Assembly: GCF_018918205.1 (NCBI RefSeq)
Contig: NZ_JAHLQB010000017.1
Location: 1 to 44,626, forward strand
Source: Lachnoclostridium sp. MSJ-17
GTDB lineage: Bacteria; Bacillota; Clostridia; Oscillospirales; Acutalibacteraceae
DNA: 44,626 nt
Direction of reading: 5' to 3'
Part shown: positions 7,853-15,654 of the stretch, in pieces
Layout of the letters: the number at the start of each line of letters is the position of its first letter
Position numbering within the stretch: position 1 is the stretch's first letter
The notes under the pieces: generated by a model
The model's input: only the letters and a program-made list of their open reading frames with translations
Database searches by the model: none
What the model was told of the DNA's origin: nothing
Translations under genes and position numbers: made by a program

Positions 7853-8944
7853 ATGAAAAAGCTCATGGCGCTGCTGCTCGCCGCCGTATTGACGCTGACG
7901 GTCTTTACCGCCTGCGGAAAAAACGAGCAGCAGATATTTCTTAACAGCATGCTTGAGGGTACGGATTTCAGCGGAGTAGTGTATGTGACAAGGAACGGAC
8001 ACACGGTCTGCGAGACTGCTAAGGGCGTTGAAAACAACGACCCGAAGCGCCCGATAACTACCGACACAAAATTCTGCATAGGCTCCATATCAAAGCAATT
8101 CGCCGCCGCGGCGATACTGATGCTCAGGCAGGACGGCTTGCTCAGCGTAGACGACAAGCTGTCGAAGTTCTTCCCCGATTACAAGTACGGCAACATTCTG
8201 ACCGTGCGTCACCTGCTCGAAATGCGCTCCGGAATCAAGGAGTTTTACGACGTTGAGTTTATCGACGACGCGTTCACAGAGCTTCCGACGGGCGAGCTGC
8301 GCGGACGTGTCACCAACGATAATACGATCGAGGAGAACCGCCGAATTCTCGAGGACTGGCTTCTCGATCAGGAGCTGGAGTACGAGCCTGATTCGGCGTT
8401 CGAGTACTCCAACTCAAACTACTTCCTGCTCGCGAGGATAGTCGAGATAGTCTCCGGGCAGAGCTACAGCGACTTCATGCGCGACAGGATATTCAAGCCC
8501 CTCGGAATGAACAACACCTCGTTCATCGACGACGGTGATATGAACGGGCTGCAGCACTTCGCGATGCCGAGCGTCAATCCGCAGACGGTCTACGTCGGGG
8601 TGACGATGGGTCTGGGCGACATGATATCAAACGCCCGCGATATCGACAAATGGCTCACCTCGCTGAGGACTAACAAGCTGCTCACCGAGGAGAGCATGGA
8701 GATGATGACGACCGACTACACCGACGAGTACGACGAGTACGGCGATGAGGAAAACTACGGCTTCGGAATCCGGCCGTGGGGCAAAGGTCTGTTTCATTCG
8801 GGATATTTTTCGACATATCTGACGATGGTCTACACCGACCCCGGTACAGGACTGAACGTTTTCGCCGTCACCAACGACGACAAGAACCCGAACATCAGCA
8901 TTCCCGAAATAAGCTGGAATCTGGTAGATCACCTCGGGGAATAA
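7853..8944 (+). CDS. beta-lactamase-fold serine hydrolase lipoprotein (class C/DD-peptidase family)
   Basis: A 363-residue protein with a lipoprotein signal (MKKLMALLLAAVLTLTVF then TAC at the lipobox). Serine-hydrolase motifs in order: SxxK as GSISKQF, YxN as FEYSNSNYFLL, and HxG as LFHSGYF. FKPLGMNNTSF is the usual conserved segment after the YxN motif. Family members act as D-alanyl-D-alanine peptidases, penicillin-binding-like proteins or esterases on the cell surface; the true substrate cannot be read. ATG 7853 has AAGGAGG (7838-7844) eight bases upstream; longer in-frame readings lack the signal. It has a paralogue at 13146-14234 sharing the motif order and much of the sequence around SxxK. 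Resistance should not be assumed, as most such proteins are wall enzymes. Confidence 0.88.
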   Translation: MKKLMALLLAAVLTLTVFTACGKNEQQIFLNSMLEGTDFSGVVYVTRNGHTVCETAKGVENNDPKRPITTDTKFCIGSISKQFAAAAILMLRQDGLLSVDDKLSKFFPDYKYGNILTVRHLLEMRSGIKEFYDVEFIDDAFTELPTGELRGRVTNDNTIEENRRILEDWLLDQELEYEPDSAFEYSNSNYFLLARIVEIVSGQSYSDFMRDRIFKPLGMNNTSFIDDGDMNGLQHFAMPSVNPQTVYVGVTMGLGDMISNARDIDKWLTSLRTNKLLTEESMEMMTTDYTDEYDEYGDEENYGFGIRPWGKGLFHSGYFSTYLTMVYTDPGTGLNVFAVTNDDKNPNISIPEISWNLVDHLGE

Positions 8945-8972
8945 AGCCTTCCCTTCATTGGGAGGGCTTTTT
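8945..8972 (+). terminator. rho-independent terminator
   Basis: AGCCTTCCC (8945-8953) pairs with GGGAGGGCT (8960-8968) with one wobble, followed by T5 and a second T-run. It lies immediately after the stop of the hydrolase gene. Confidence 0.88.
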
Positions 8973-8979
8973 GGTTTTT

Positions 8980-9004
8980 AGTAGGTAGTTGGTAGTAGGT
9001 AGTA
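8980..9004. repeat. short TAGGTAGT/TAGTTGG tandem array
   Basis: About three to four imperfect 7-8 base units of the GTAGGTAGTTGGTAG type. It lies on the left flank of structured repeat copy A, before a small hairpin GACAGGG/CCCTGTC (9012-9030). Confidence 0.7.
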
Positions 9005-9030
9005 ATCGTAGTGACAGGGCTTGTCCCTGT

Positions 9031-9239
9031 CAGCAGTAACGGCAGATATTTACCGGAATATGTTGCGTCGGAAAATGCACGTTTATCGCAGTTAAATACA
9101 TATCAAGGTAAAGTTTGATTCACGTTCCCTGACAGCCGCAAGGTGATTCCCCTTTCAAGGGGAAATGTCGCCACAGGCGACAAAAGGGTTGCCGGCTGGC
9201 TACAGCTGTCGCTACGGAGTTTATCAAAATGTCGGATTC
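9031..9239 (+). repeat. dispersed structured intergenic element, copy A
   Basis: About 209 bp, nearly identical to 34610-34818 and, inverted and shortened, to 20746-20916. The best-conserved part (about 9120-9217) can fold into successive hairpins: CCCCTT/AAGGGG, GTCGCC/GGCGAC and a GCCGGC/GACAGCTGTC region. It has no convincing coding content. The gap 8945-9517 holds, in order, a terminator, a short heptamer array, this element, a long heptamer array and an AT-rich promoter region. It resembles REP/MITE-type dispersed repeats, but no terminal inverted repeats or target duplication could be established. Confidence 0.88.
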
Positions 9240-9248
9240 TGTTCTCTG

Positions 9249-9400
9249 CCAACTACCAACTACCAACTACCAACTACCAACTACCAACTGCCAACTACCC
9301 AACTACCAACTACCAACTGCCAACTACCAACTGCCAACTACCCAACTACCTAACTACCAACTACTAACTGCCAACTACCTACTACCCAACTACCAACTAT
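9249..9400. repeat. CAACTAC heptamer tandem array
   Basis: About 20 head-to-tail units of CAACTAC with variants CAACTGC and CAACTACC spanning about 150 bases, directly next to structured element copy A. Units of 7 and 8 bases alternate, so no reading frame is kept. Short open frames here (Asn-Tyr-Gln-Leu-Pro-Thr repeats) are artefacts of the repeat. Confidence 0.92.
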
Positions 9401-9466
9401 AATACAAAAAATTTCGGTTTTGTAATCAAAAAATCCAAAAAAACAGTAGGCTAGCGGCGAATTATA

Positions 9467-9475
9467 TGATATACT
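9467..9475 (+). promoter_or_regulatory. extended -10 promoter candidate
   Basis: TGATATACT (TGn then TATACT at 9470-9475) lies in AT-rich DNA 43 bases before the acyltransferase start. The -35 region is weak. Confidence 0.35.
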
Positions 9476-9517
9476 TAATATAAACTATATCATTTTTCCG
9501 AAATGGAGGCTGTCGTT

Positions 9518-11152
9518 TTGCTGTTCAACATCTCTTACACAACGCTCAATTTTCTCTGCTTTGTGTTTGTGACCATGCTGGTCTACTTTTTATTTCCCGC
9601 AAAGAAATATAAATGGACTGTGCTGCTCGCGGCGAGTATGTTCTTCTACGCCGTTGCCGGTTACAAGTACGCCTTCTTCATCTTGTTCACTACCCTGAGC
9701 ACCTACCTTATCGCTCTCTGGATCTCGCGGGTCTCCTCGCATTCCAAAAAGCTGCTCAAGGAAAAGAAAAAGGAATGGGACAAGGATCAGAAGAAAAAAT
9801 ACAAAAACACCGTAAAAATCCAGAAGCGCCTTATCATGACGCTCGCTCTGCTCATCAACTTCGGAATCCTCGCGTTTCTGAAGTACTACGGCTTCTTCTC
9901 GGGCAGTATCAACGAGCTTCTCGGCAGCTTCGGCATGTCCTTCTCAATGCCCACCCTCAAGCTGTTTCTGCCGCTCGGTATCTCGTTCTACACCTTCCAG
10001 TCAATGGGCTACATTGTCGACGTATACCGCGAAAAAACCGAGGCTCAGCGCAATCCGTTCAAGCTGCTGCTGTTCGTATCGTTCTTCCCGCAGATCATTC
10101 AGGGACCTATCAGCATCTACGATCAGCTCGCGCATCAGCTTTTTGAGCCGCACGAGTTCGACTTCACGCGCATGAAGCACGGCATGGAGCTTATCCTCTG
10201 GGGCTTCTTCAAAAAGCTCGTCATCGCCGACAGAGCCTATATCCTCATCGGCGCGGTCGAGCAGGACTACACGAAGTTCGGCGGCACTACCCTGACCTTC
10301 ACGATTTTGCTCTACGCTCTGCAGCTTTACGCCGACTTCTCGGGCGGTATCGATATCTCCCGCGGCGTTGCGCAGATCTTCGGAATCGATATGATAGACA
10401 ACTTCAAGCGTCCGTACTTCTCGCGCTCGATCAACGAATACTGGCGCAGATGGCACATTTCCCTCGGCGGCTGGCTCAAGAACTACCTGTTCTATCCCGT
10501 CGCGATGTCGAATGTGTTCATCAACGCGAGCAAGAAGATGAAGAATACCCGCTTCGGCAGAACTGCCGCAGGCTCGCATATCTCTAAGGTGCTGCCTACA
10601 AGCGTCGCGTCGCTGATAGTATTCCTCGTCGTCGGTATATGGCACGGCGCCGACTGGAAATACATAGCGTTCGGTGTGTGGAACGGCGTTATCATCATGA
10701 TAAGCATTCTCATGCAGCCGCTCTTTGACGGTATCATCGACAAGCTCCACATCAAGCGTCAGAATCCGTTCTTCGTCGGCTTCCAGATCTTCCGCACCCT
10801 GCTCATCGTTCTCGTGGGCTATGTGTTCGACGTAGCTCCCTCGTTCGGTGAGGGCATGCGCACCCTGACACTGTTCTTTACGGGACAGGATTTCTCAGCG
10901 GGTATGGCGGAGATCAGTAAGCTCGGTCTTGTCACGGCGGACTATATCATTCTGCTCGCGGGCGCTATCGTCATTCTCGTCGCGAGCATTATCCAGGAAA
11001 GACACCTCGACACGGATATCCGCACCATGCTCGACCAAAAGCCGCTTGCTCTGCGCTTTGTGCTGCTCTACCTCGGAATTATGACCGTCATCATCTTCGG
11101 CATCTACGGTTCGGGCTACAACGCCGCGGACTTCGTATACATGCAGTTTTAA
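9518..11152 (+). CDS. AlgI/DltB-type membrane-bound O-acyltransferase (MBOAT)
   Basis: A 544-residue multi-pass membrane protein. MBOAT hallmarks: SFYTFQSMGYIVDVYR, ADFSGGIDISRG, WRRWHISLGGWLKNYLFYPV (His near residue 313) and IWHGADWKYIAFGVWNG with the invariant His near residue 376. AlgI/DltB relatives move acyl groups across the membrane and, with an SGNH-fold partner, O-acetylate extracellular polysaccharide or wall polymer. The start is probably TTG 9518: TGGAGG (9504-9509) lies 8 bases upstream, whereas the earlier ATG 9503 overlaps this ribosome binding site. The partner gene follows after 17 bases. Family is certain; the polymer acylated is unknown, and no polysaccharide synthase is adjacent. 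Confidence 0.93.
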   Translation: MLFNISYTTLNFLCFVFVTMLVYFLFPAKKYKWTVLLAASMFFYAVAGYKYAFFILFTTLSTYLIALWISRVSSHSKKLLKEKKKEWDKDQKKKYKNTVKIQKRLIMTLALLINFGILAFLKYYGFFSGSINELLGSFGMSFSMPTLKLFLPLGISFYTFQSMGYIVDVYREKTEAQRNPFKLLLFVSFFPQIIQGPISIYDQLAHQLFEPHEFDFTRMKHGMELILWGFFKKLVIADRAYILIGAVEQDYTKFGGTTLTFTILLYALQLYADFSGGIDISRGVAQIFGIDMIDNFKRPYFSRSINEYWRRWHISLGGWLKNYLFYPVAMSNVFINASKKMKNTRFGRTAAGSHISKVLPTSVASLIVFLVVGIWHGADWKYIAFGVWNGVIIMISILMQPLFDGIIDKLHIKRQNPFFVGFQIFRTLLIVLVGYVFDVAPSFGEGMRTLTLFFTGQDFSAGMAEISKLGLVTADYIILLAGAIVILVASIIQERHLDTDIRTMLDQKPLALRFVLLYLGIMTVIIFGIYGSGYNAADFVYMQF

Positions 11153-11169
11153 GGGAGGGGTGAAGCGAT

Positions 11170-12327
11170 ATGAAATTTCAGAATTACGTAACACGTACCG
11201 TAAAAACAGCCTGCTTCTTCCTCGCGGTCATGATGTCCTGCCTTCTTTTGCAGCAGTATGTCCTGCGCAACGTCGACCACAACAGCCTGAGAGTTGAGGG
11301 CTTCTATCAGGAGGAGCGCGATTCGCTCGACGCGGTATTCATCGGCGCGAGCGATATCTACACGAGCTTCATGCCCGGCAGAGCCTACGAGAAATACGGC
11401 TTTACAAGCTATCTTCTGGCGTCTGAGTCGATCACCTCAGAGGGCGTTATCACCGCCGTCAAGGAGGTCGTCCGCACACAGCACCCGAGCCTTATCATCA
11501 TCGAGGCGAACGCTTTTCTGTACGGCGACAGCGACAACGAGACCAACGAGGCGCATGTCCACAAATTCTTCGACAACCTGCCTTTCAGCATAAACAAGCT
11601 CAATTATATCAACAGAAAGGTGCCTGTTGACAACAAGTGGGAGTATATGTTCCCGCTGATAAAATACCACGGTCTGTGGACGGAGCTGCCCGACCGCGTC
11701 AACATGATGCAGAGCAATTTCAACCTCGACCTGCGCGGCTACAACTACCTCAAGGGCTTCCGCACCACCGCAAAGGTATTCAAGTCCGACACGCCGAGCC
11801 TCAACTCACAGCTCCCGTATGAGACGGGCGAGCTTGACCTCGACCCCGAGCTTCAGCAGAACCTGTTCGATCTGCTCGACTACAGCAAGGAGAACAATCT
11901 GAACGTCATATTTGTGCGCGCGCCGCACTATGTTACGAAGGATACCTACGACCGCGTCAAGCGTTCAAACAAGATGGAGTCGATCCTCGAGGAGCGCGGA
12001 TTCGACTACTACGCGTTCGAGAACTATTCGGAGCTGATCGGAATCGACGACAGCCGCGATTTCTACAACGAGGATCATATGAACGTCTACGGCGCGATCA
12101 AATTCACCGATTTCCTCGCGGAAGGACTTGCAAACGACGACGACCTTAAAATCGGCGAACAGTCCGAAGCCCAGCAGGAGATGTGGAAAGAGGTCTCCGC
12201 GACCACGAACAGGCTCTACCGCTACTGCGACGACCTGATGACGAACGGCGAGGAAAAAGGCGCGCAGGAGGACGTTATCACGCTCGACGCGCTTGAAAAC
12301 TACTCGGACGCGCCGATCGAGCGCTGA
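11170..12327 (+). CDS. SGNH/AlgJ-DltD-like acyltransferase partner
   Basis: A 385-residue protein with one N-terminal membrane helix (TACFFLAVMMSCLLLQQYVL) and an extracytoplasmic domain. The block AVFIGASDIYTSFMPG resembles the SGNH block I Ser region (G-x-S), and NEDHMNVYGAIKFTDFL carries the late Asp-x-x-His-x-N/G element of DltD/AlgJ proteins. Such proteins receive the acyl group exported by the AlgI-type MBOAT and place it on the target polymer. GGGAGGGG lies 9 bases before ATG 11170, and only 17 bases separate it from the MBOAT gene. The last 60 residues are acidic and unrecognised. Function is inferred from the pairing and the two motifs. Confidence 0.82.
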   Translation: MKFQNYVTRTVKTACFFLAVMMSCLLLQQYVLRNVDHNSLRVEGFYQEERDSLDAVFIGASDIYTSFMPGRAYEKYGFTSYLLASESITSEGVITAVKEVVRTQHPSLIIIEANAFLYGDSDNETNEAHVHKFFDNLPFSINKLNYINRKVPVDNKWEYMFPLIKYHGLWTELPDRVNMMQSNFNLDLRGYNYLKGFRTTAKVFKSDTPSLNSQLPYETGELDLDPELQQNLFDLLDYSKENNLNVIFVRAPHYVTKDTYDRVKRSNKMESILEERGFDYYAFENYSELIGIDDSRDFYNEDHMNVYGAIKFTDFLAEGLANDDDLKIGEQSEAQQEMWKEVSATTNRLYRYCDDLMTNGEEKGAQEDVITLDALENYSDAPIER

Positions 12328-12346
12328 TTACGGAAGGAGGAGCAAT

Positions 12347-12967
12347 ATGAGATTTCCAAAAGGATACGCGGGCGTAAATAAGCTTTTTGCGTCCGAAATA
12401 ATCAACATCTTCTCGTCGGTAATGTTCTTTGTAGCGTCGGTCTTTGCCGTTTTCAGCAGTCAGAGGATAGTTAATCCGCAGTATCTCCCGATAATCGTCA
12501 TTCCGCTTATCGCCGCGGGTCTGATGTCGGTAGTCGCGTTTATTTTACAGCTCGTCGGACTGGGTCAGGCTAAAAAGGACGACCAGATGTTCAAAACGGC
12601 GTTTGCATTTGTCTTTGTGGGAGTCGCGGCTTCCGTGGTGTCCTTCATGTCAGGCGGCACGCTGAGCAATATCTTTTCGAGCATCAGCGAGGTTTCCTCA
12701 CTGATCGTCAGCGTGTACACTATCCTCGGCATCTACAACTTCGCTGAGAAGATGGACAACGCAAGCATCATGCTCAACGCGAAGATAACCATAATCATCG
12801 GCGCGTCGGCATTTGCCGTGGCGGTAATTCTGCGCATGGTTCCGGTTTTCTTCCCCAGAACGGAGTACATGCTCGACCTCTTTGTCTCGGTAACGGAGCT
12901 GACGGCGTACATCATATTCCTGATCTGCCTCGGCAGAGCAAGAGGTATGCTCGCGGAGAAGAAGTGA
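12347..12967 (+). CDS. six-helix membrane protein of unknown function
   Basis: A 206-residue protein with about six membrane segments (for example IINIFSSVMFFVASVFAVF, YLPIIVIPLIAAGLMSVVAF and KITIIIGASAFAVAVIL) and short loops, ending CLGRARGMLAEKK. No catalytic motif was seen. GGAAGGAGG lies 6 bases before ATG 12347, and 19 bases separate it from the acyltransferase partner, so it is the third gene of that operon. It may help membrane assembly or supply substrate for the acylation pair, but nothing in its sequence proves this. Confidence 0.8.
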   Translation: MRFPKGYAGVNKLFASEIINIFSSVMFFVASVFAVFSSQRIVNPQYLPIIVIPLIAAGLMSVVAFILQLVGLGQAKKDDQMFKTAFAFVFVGVAASVVSFMSGGTLSNIFSSISEVSSLIVSVYTILGIYNFAEKMDNASIMLNAKITIIIGASAFAVAVILRMVPVFFPRTEYMLDLFVSVTELTAYIIFLICLGRARGMLAEKK

Positions 12968-12991
12968 TTTGGTTTGTTGTGAATCAAATTT

Positions 12992-13064
12992 GTAGGGGCG
13001 TGCATTGCACGCCCGAATCATCGACAAAACACAACACCCTCGGGCGACCAATGGTCGCCCCTAC
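12992..13064. repeat. double-hairpin intergenic repeat (GTAGGGGCG ... CGCCCCTAC)
   Basis: Outer inverted repeat GTAGGGGCG (12992-13000) and CGCCCCTAC (13056-13064) encloses two perfect 9-bp hairpins: GGGCGTGCA/TGCACGCCC (12996-13014) and GGGCGACCA/TGGTCGCCC (13042-13060). It looks like a REP-type mobile repeat and differs in sequence from the three-copy element. Confidence 0.82.
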
Positions 13065-13066
13065 TC

Positions 13067-13105
13067 TAAAAAAAGCACTTCCAAACGGAAGTGCTTGATT
13101 TTTTT
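13067..13105. terminator. bidirectional rho-independent terminator
   Basis: AAGCACTTCC (13073-13082) pairs with GGAAGTGCTT (13087-13096) with loop AAAC and a T-run after it; an A-run before it gives the minus-strand tail. It separates the converging acylation operon and the beta-lactamase-fold/esterase operon. Confidence 0.9.
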
Positions 13106-13117
13106 AGGATTTAATTT

Positions 13118-13136
13118 CTACCCTACTACCAACTAA
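13118..13136. repeat. short CTACTACCAAC-type repeat remnant
   Basis: ACCCTACTACCAACTA resembles the CAACTAC heptamer family found beside the structured element, here with only about two units and no core element. Confidence 0.45.
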
Positions 13137-13145
13137 AACTCCACT

Positions 13146-14234
13146 CTACCCCAAGTCCTCCAGCAGATCTCCGACAAGCCCTGTCATGCTCGGGGGATAG
13201 ACTGTGTTGGACATTACTACGAGGGTCCGGTTCTTGTCTGTGTTGACGTAGTCGAAGGACGAGTAGATCTGGATCGCGCCGTAGTGACCGACGCCGCCGT
13301 TGAGCTTTAGGTACAAGCCGTAGCCGTAGTGCTCCTCGGGAGAGTAGTCGGTAGTCATCGCCTTGTACGACTCGTCAGACAGCACCTTGCCGCCGCTGAG
13401 GGCGTTGAGCCACGCGGTCACGTCCGCGGCGTTTGAGATAAGATCTCCCGCGCCCTTTGTGAGCCCGGGCTGAGTGTCGACCTGCTTGTAAATATTTCCC
13501 TGTGCCCATGCGGGATTGGCGCTGAGCTCGATGATCGCGCCTGTGTGGGTCATTCCGAGCGGCTCAAAGAATTTTTCGCGCAGGAAATCGACGTACTTTT
13601 CGCCCGAGACCTGCTCGACGATATCCGCGAGAAGGAAGTAGTTCGCGTTGGTGTAGGCGTAGCTTGAGTCCGGCTCAAAGTTCAGCGGCTGACTGAATAT
13701 CCATTTCTTGATCGCCGCGACGTTCTCAGCCTCTGTCGCGTCGTCGCTGATGATATCGCCGGCTTCCTCGGTCGGTTCTGTAATGCCCGAGCGCATCGAG
13801 AGAAGGTTGTGCAGGCTGAGCTTTTTGCCGTCGGCGTATTCGGGGTAATACTTGTCGAGAGTGTCGCTGACGCTGAGCTTGCCCTGCTCCTGCAAGAGAA
13901 GAACAGCCGCGGCGCAGAACTGCTTTGATACGGAGCCGAGCGGCATAGGCGAGTCGATGGTGATCTTTTCGCCGTTTTCGAGGGTTCCGCTCGCGAACGA
14001 GGCGACTGCCTTTCCGTTTTCGACGGCGTAGATAACGCCCTCAAATTCGTTCTGCTTGATAGTGTCCGCCATGCCCGCGGGAACCGTGGGGTCTGCCGCG
14101 GCAGCAGTCGCTTCCGGGGCGGCTTCGGTCTGAGCCTGAGTCGTCTCCGTCGCGGACGGGGTGTTCTGAGCGCCGCATCCCGACGCCGCGCACACTACCA
14201 TTGCCGATATGATTATTGCGAGTAATTTTTTCAT
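13146..14234 (-). CDS. beta-lactamase-fold serine hydrolase lipoprotein (paralogue)
   Basis: A 362-residue lipoprotein (MKKLLAIIISAMVVCAASGC) with an Ala/Thr/Glu-rich linker, then the serine-hydrolase domain: SxxK as GSVSKQF, YxN as YAYTNANYFLL, and a late GHYG in place of HxG/KTG. It is a clear paralogue of the protein at 7853-8944 (compare LLSMRSGITE with LLEMRSGIKE). ATG 14234 is preferred because GGAGGT (14242-14247) lies 7 bases upstream and the signal peptide starts there. It lies 23 bases downstream of the esterase-like gene and is cotranscribed with it. Likely a surface wall- or ester-hydrolase; substrate unknown. Confidence 0.88.
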   Translation of the reverse strand: MKKLLAIIISAMVVCAASGCGAQNTPSATETTQAQTEAAPEATAAAADPTVPAGMADTIKQNEFEGVIYAVENGKAVASFASGTLENGEKITIDSPMPLGSVSKQFCAAAVLLLQEQGKLSVSDTLDKYYPEYADGKKLSLHNLLSMRSGITEPTEEAGDIISDDATEAENVAAIKKWIFSQPLNFEPDSSYAYTNANYFLLADIVEQVSGEKYVDFLREKFFEPLGMTHTGAIIELSANPAWAQGNIYKQVDTQPGLTKGAGDLISNAADVTAWLNALSGGKVLSDESYKAMTTDYSPEEHYGYGLYLKLNGGVGHYGAIQIYSSFDYVNTDKNRTLVVMSNTVYPPSMTGLVGDLLEDLG

Positions 14235-14257
14235 ATTGATGACCTCCAAAGTTATTA

Positions 14258-15424
14258 TTACTGCAAGACGTCGACGTGTCCGAACATCGCCGCCTCGAGG
14301 AATTCCGAGAATACCGCGCGCCAGAACGGAACGCTGTGGCCGCCGTTTTCGTTGTAGTGGAACACGAGCCTGTCCTTAGGATATCCCATATCCGCGAGAC
14401 GCTCGTACATCTCCTTTGCTTCCTTGCCCGTGTCGTTTTTGCCGCCGGTATAAATATATATGAAGGGCGCGGTCTCGTCAAGAGTCTTTTCCCCTAGATA
14501 ACTGCGCCACGCGTCGTCGTTATACGTCCAGAACGAGGGCGACAGAGCGCCTGCGGTGCCTATCTTGTCGGGATTTTCCATTGCGATATAGAACGCGCCG
14601 AGTCCGCCGAGAGACGTGCCCGCGATTGAGGTGTGCTCGGCGTCGGCGTAAACGTTGTAGTGCTCCCTGACGTAGGGAATGAGCGTGTCCGCGATGAAAT
14701 TTGAGGTCGACTTCGCGAGTTTTCTGGAGGTTCCCTCCTGATGAGCCATTTTGCCGAGGTCGGGAATCAGCTCGTCGTCGCGGCTGTAATTGTTGTTGTC
14801 GCCGAAGGTCTCGACAGCCACAACGATAGCCTTTTTGCCGGTTACGGAGGACATCGCCCTGACCTGCTCGTTAGCTACCTCGCTGTCAGAGACGGACATT
14901 CCGTCAAAGCCGAGGTACACCATCGACGTGCCGTCGAGAAGATATATAGTAGAATACTTTTCCCCGGAATTCGCGTCGTAATCGTCGGGCTTCCAGATGT
15001 GTACGGTCTTGTCATAACCGCCGCAGTCGAGGGTCACGTTATCGAAGCGGTCGTGATAATCGGTGCCCGAGCCGTAGGCGTAGGGAAGAAAGCCGAGGTC
15101 TGAGCTGAACCAGCCGCTTACGCATTTGTTGAAGGCGAACTTCTCGGTGGAGATATTATCATATGTAATATACGCCATATTGTACGCCGAAACGTCTCCC
15201 TCGCAGGAGAAGGTAATTGCCTCGCTGTCCTCGCCGCAGACGGACATCTTCACGTCCTCGGTCTTGCCGCTGTCGCTGTTGAAGAAGGTCGCGACAGCTT
15301 CCTTGCTCTTTGAGGAGTCGCGGAAATACAGGGTGTGACGCTCGCCGCTCTCTTTGGCACCGCAAGCCGTGAACAGACCTGTGACAAGTGCCGCCGCAAT
15401 GATTGCCGATAATACTTTTTTCAT
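14258..15424 (-). CDS. esterase-fold (Esterase D family) lipoprotein
   Basis: A 388-residue lipoprotein (MKKVLSAIIAAALVTGLF then TACG at the lipobox). After a beta-rich N-terminal region comes an alpha/beta-hydrolase domain of the putative esterase family (PF00756): KYSTIYLLDG, the nucleophile elbow AGTSLGGLGAF (Ser near 271), and NENGGHSVPFWR (His near 363). Family members include feruloyl and acetyl-xylan esterases, enterochelin esterase and mycolyltransferases. ATG 15424 begins the signal peptide; AAGGAA lies just upstream. Its stop is 23 bases before the hydrolase lipoprotein start. With an O-acyltransferase pair nearby on the other strand, removal of surface ester groups is an attractive but unproven role. 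Confidence 0.87.
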   Translation of the reverse strand: MKKVLSAIIAAALVTGLFTACGAKESGERHTLYFRDSSKSKEAVATFFNSDSGKTEDVKMSVCGEDSEAITFSCEGDVSAYNMAYITYDNISTEKFAFNKCVSGWFSSDLGFLPYAYGSGTDYHDRFDNVTLDCGGYDKTVHIWKPDDYDANSGEKYSTIYLLDGTSMVYLGFDGMSVSDSEVANEQVRAMSSVTGKKAIVVAVETFGDNNNYSRDDELIPDLGKMAHQEGTSRKLAKSTSNFIADTLIPYVREHYNVYADAEHTSIAGTSLGGLGAFYIAMENPDKIGTAGALSPSFWTYNDDAWRSYLGEKTLDETAPFIYIYTGGKNDTGKEAKEMYERLADMGYPKDRLVFHYNENGGHSVPFWRAVFSEFLEAAMFGHVDVLQ

Positions 15425-15519
15425 ATTAACGATTCCTTTCCTTTGTTCTGACTTCATTATAGTACGCGAATCTGAAGATAATCTAAAGATTTTCAGGTTT
15501 TGTGTAGTACGTCAAAATC

Positions 15520-15548
15520 AACTACCAACTACCCAACTACCCAACTGC
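15520..15548. repeat. CAACTAC heptamer array
   Basis: About four units of CAACTACC/CAACTGC in the gap between the divergent esterase and cyclic-di-GMP genes, without the structured core element. Confidence 0.75.
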
Positions 15549-15587
15549 TTCTCTCCCTTGATTTCGCGGAAATATTGACGAAAAATA

Positions 15588-15616
15588 TTGACATACCGTC
15601 AAAAAAATCATATGAT
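15588..15616 (+). promoter_or_regulatory. near-consensus sigma-A promoter
   Basis: TTGACA (15588-15593), a 17-base spacer and TATGAT (15611-15616), 38 bases before ATG 15655. It drives the cyclic-di-GMP gene pair. Confidence 0.87.
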
Positions 15617-15654
15617 TATACATAGGAATACCCCGCAAAAAGGATGGTGCGATA

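Noticed and set aside
7853..8944. Antibiotic-resistance beta-lactamase
   Set aside because: Motifs fit the broad serine-hydrolase/DD-peptidase family; a lipoprotein with a close paralogue next door argues for a wall or ester enzyme, and nothing shows resistance.
9143..9367. Two overlapping open frames encoding Asn-Tyr-Gln-Leu-Pro-Thr repeats
   Set aside because: They are created by the CAACTAC tandem array and the structured repeat, lack ribosome binding sites, and the unit length changes between 7 and 8 bases.
9249..9400. CRISPR-like repetitive tract
   Set aside because: Units are 7-8 bases head to tail with no unique spacers and no cas genes nearby.
9503..9517. ATG 9503 as start of the MBOAT gene
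   Set aside because: It overlaps the only good ribosome binding site (TGGAGG 9504-9509); TTG 9518 is correctly spaced.
10001..10750. Minus-strand open frame opposite the MBOAT gene
   Set aside because: The MBOAT reading is certain; the antisense product is acidic low-complexity sequence.
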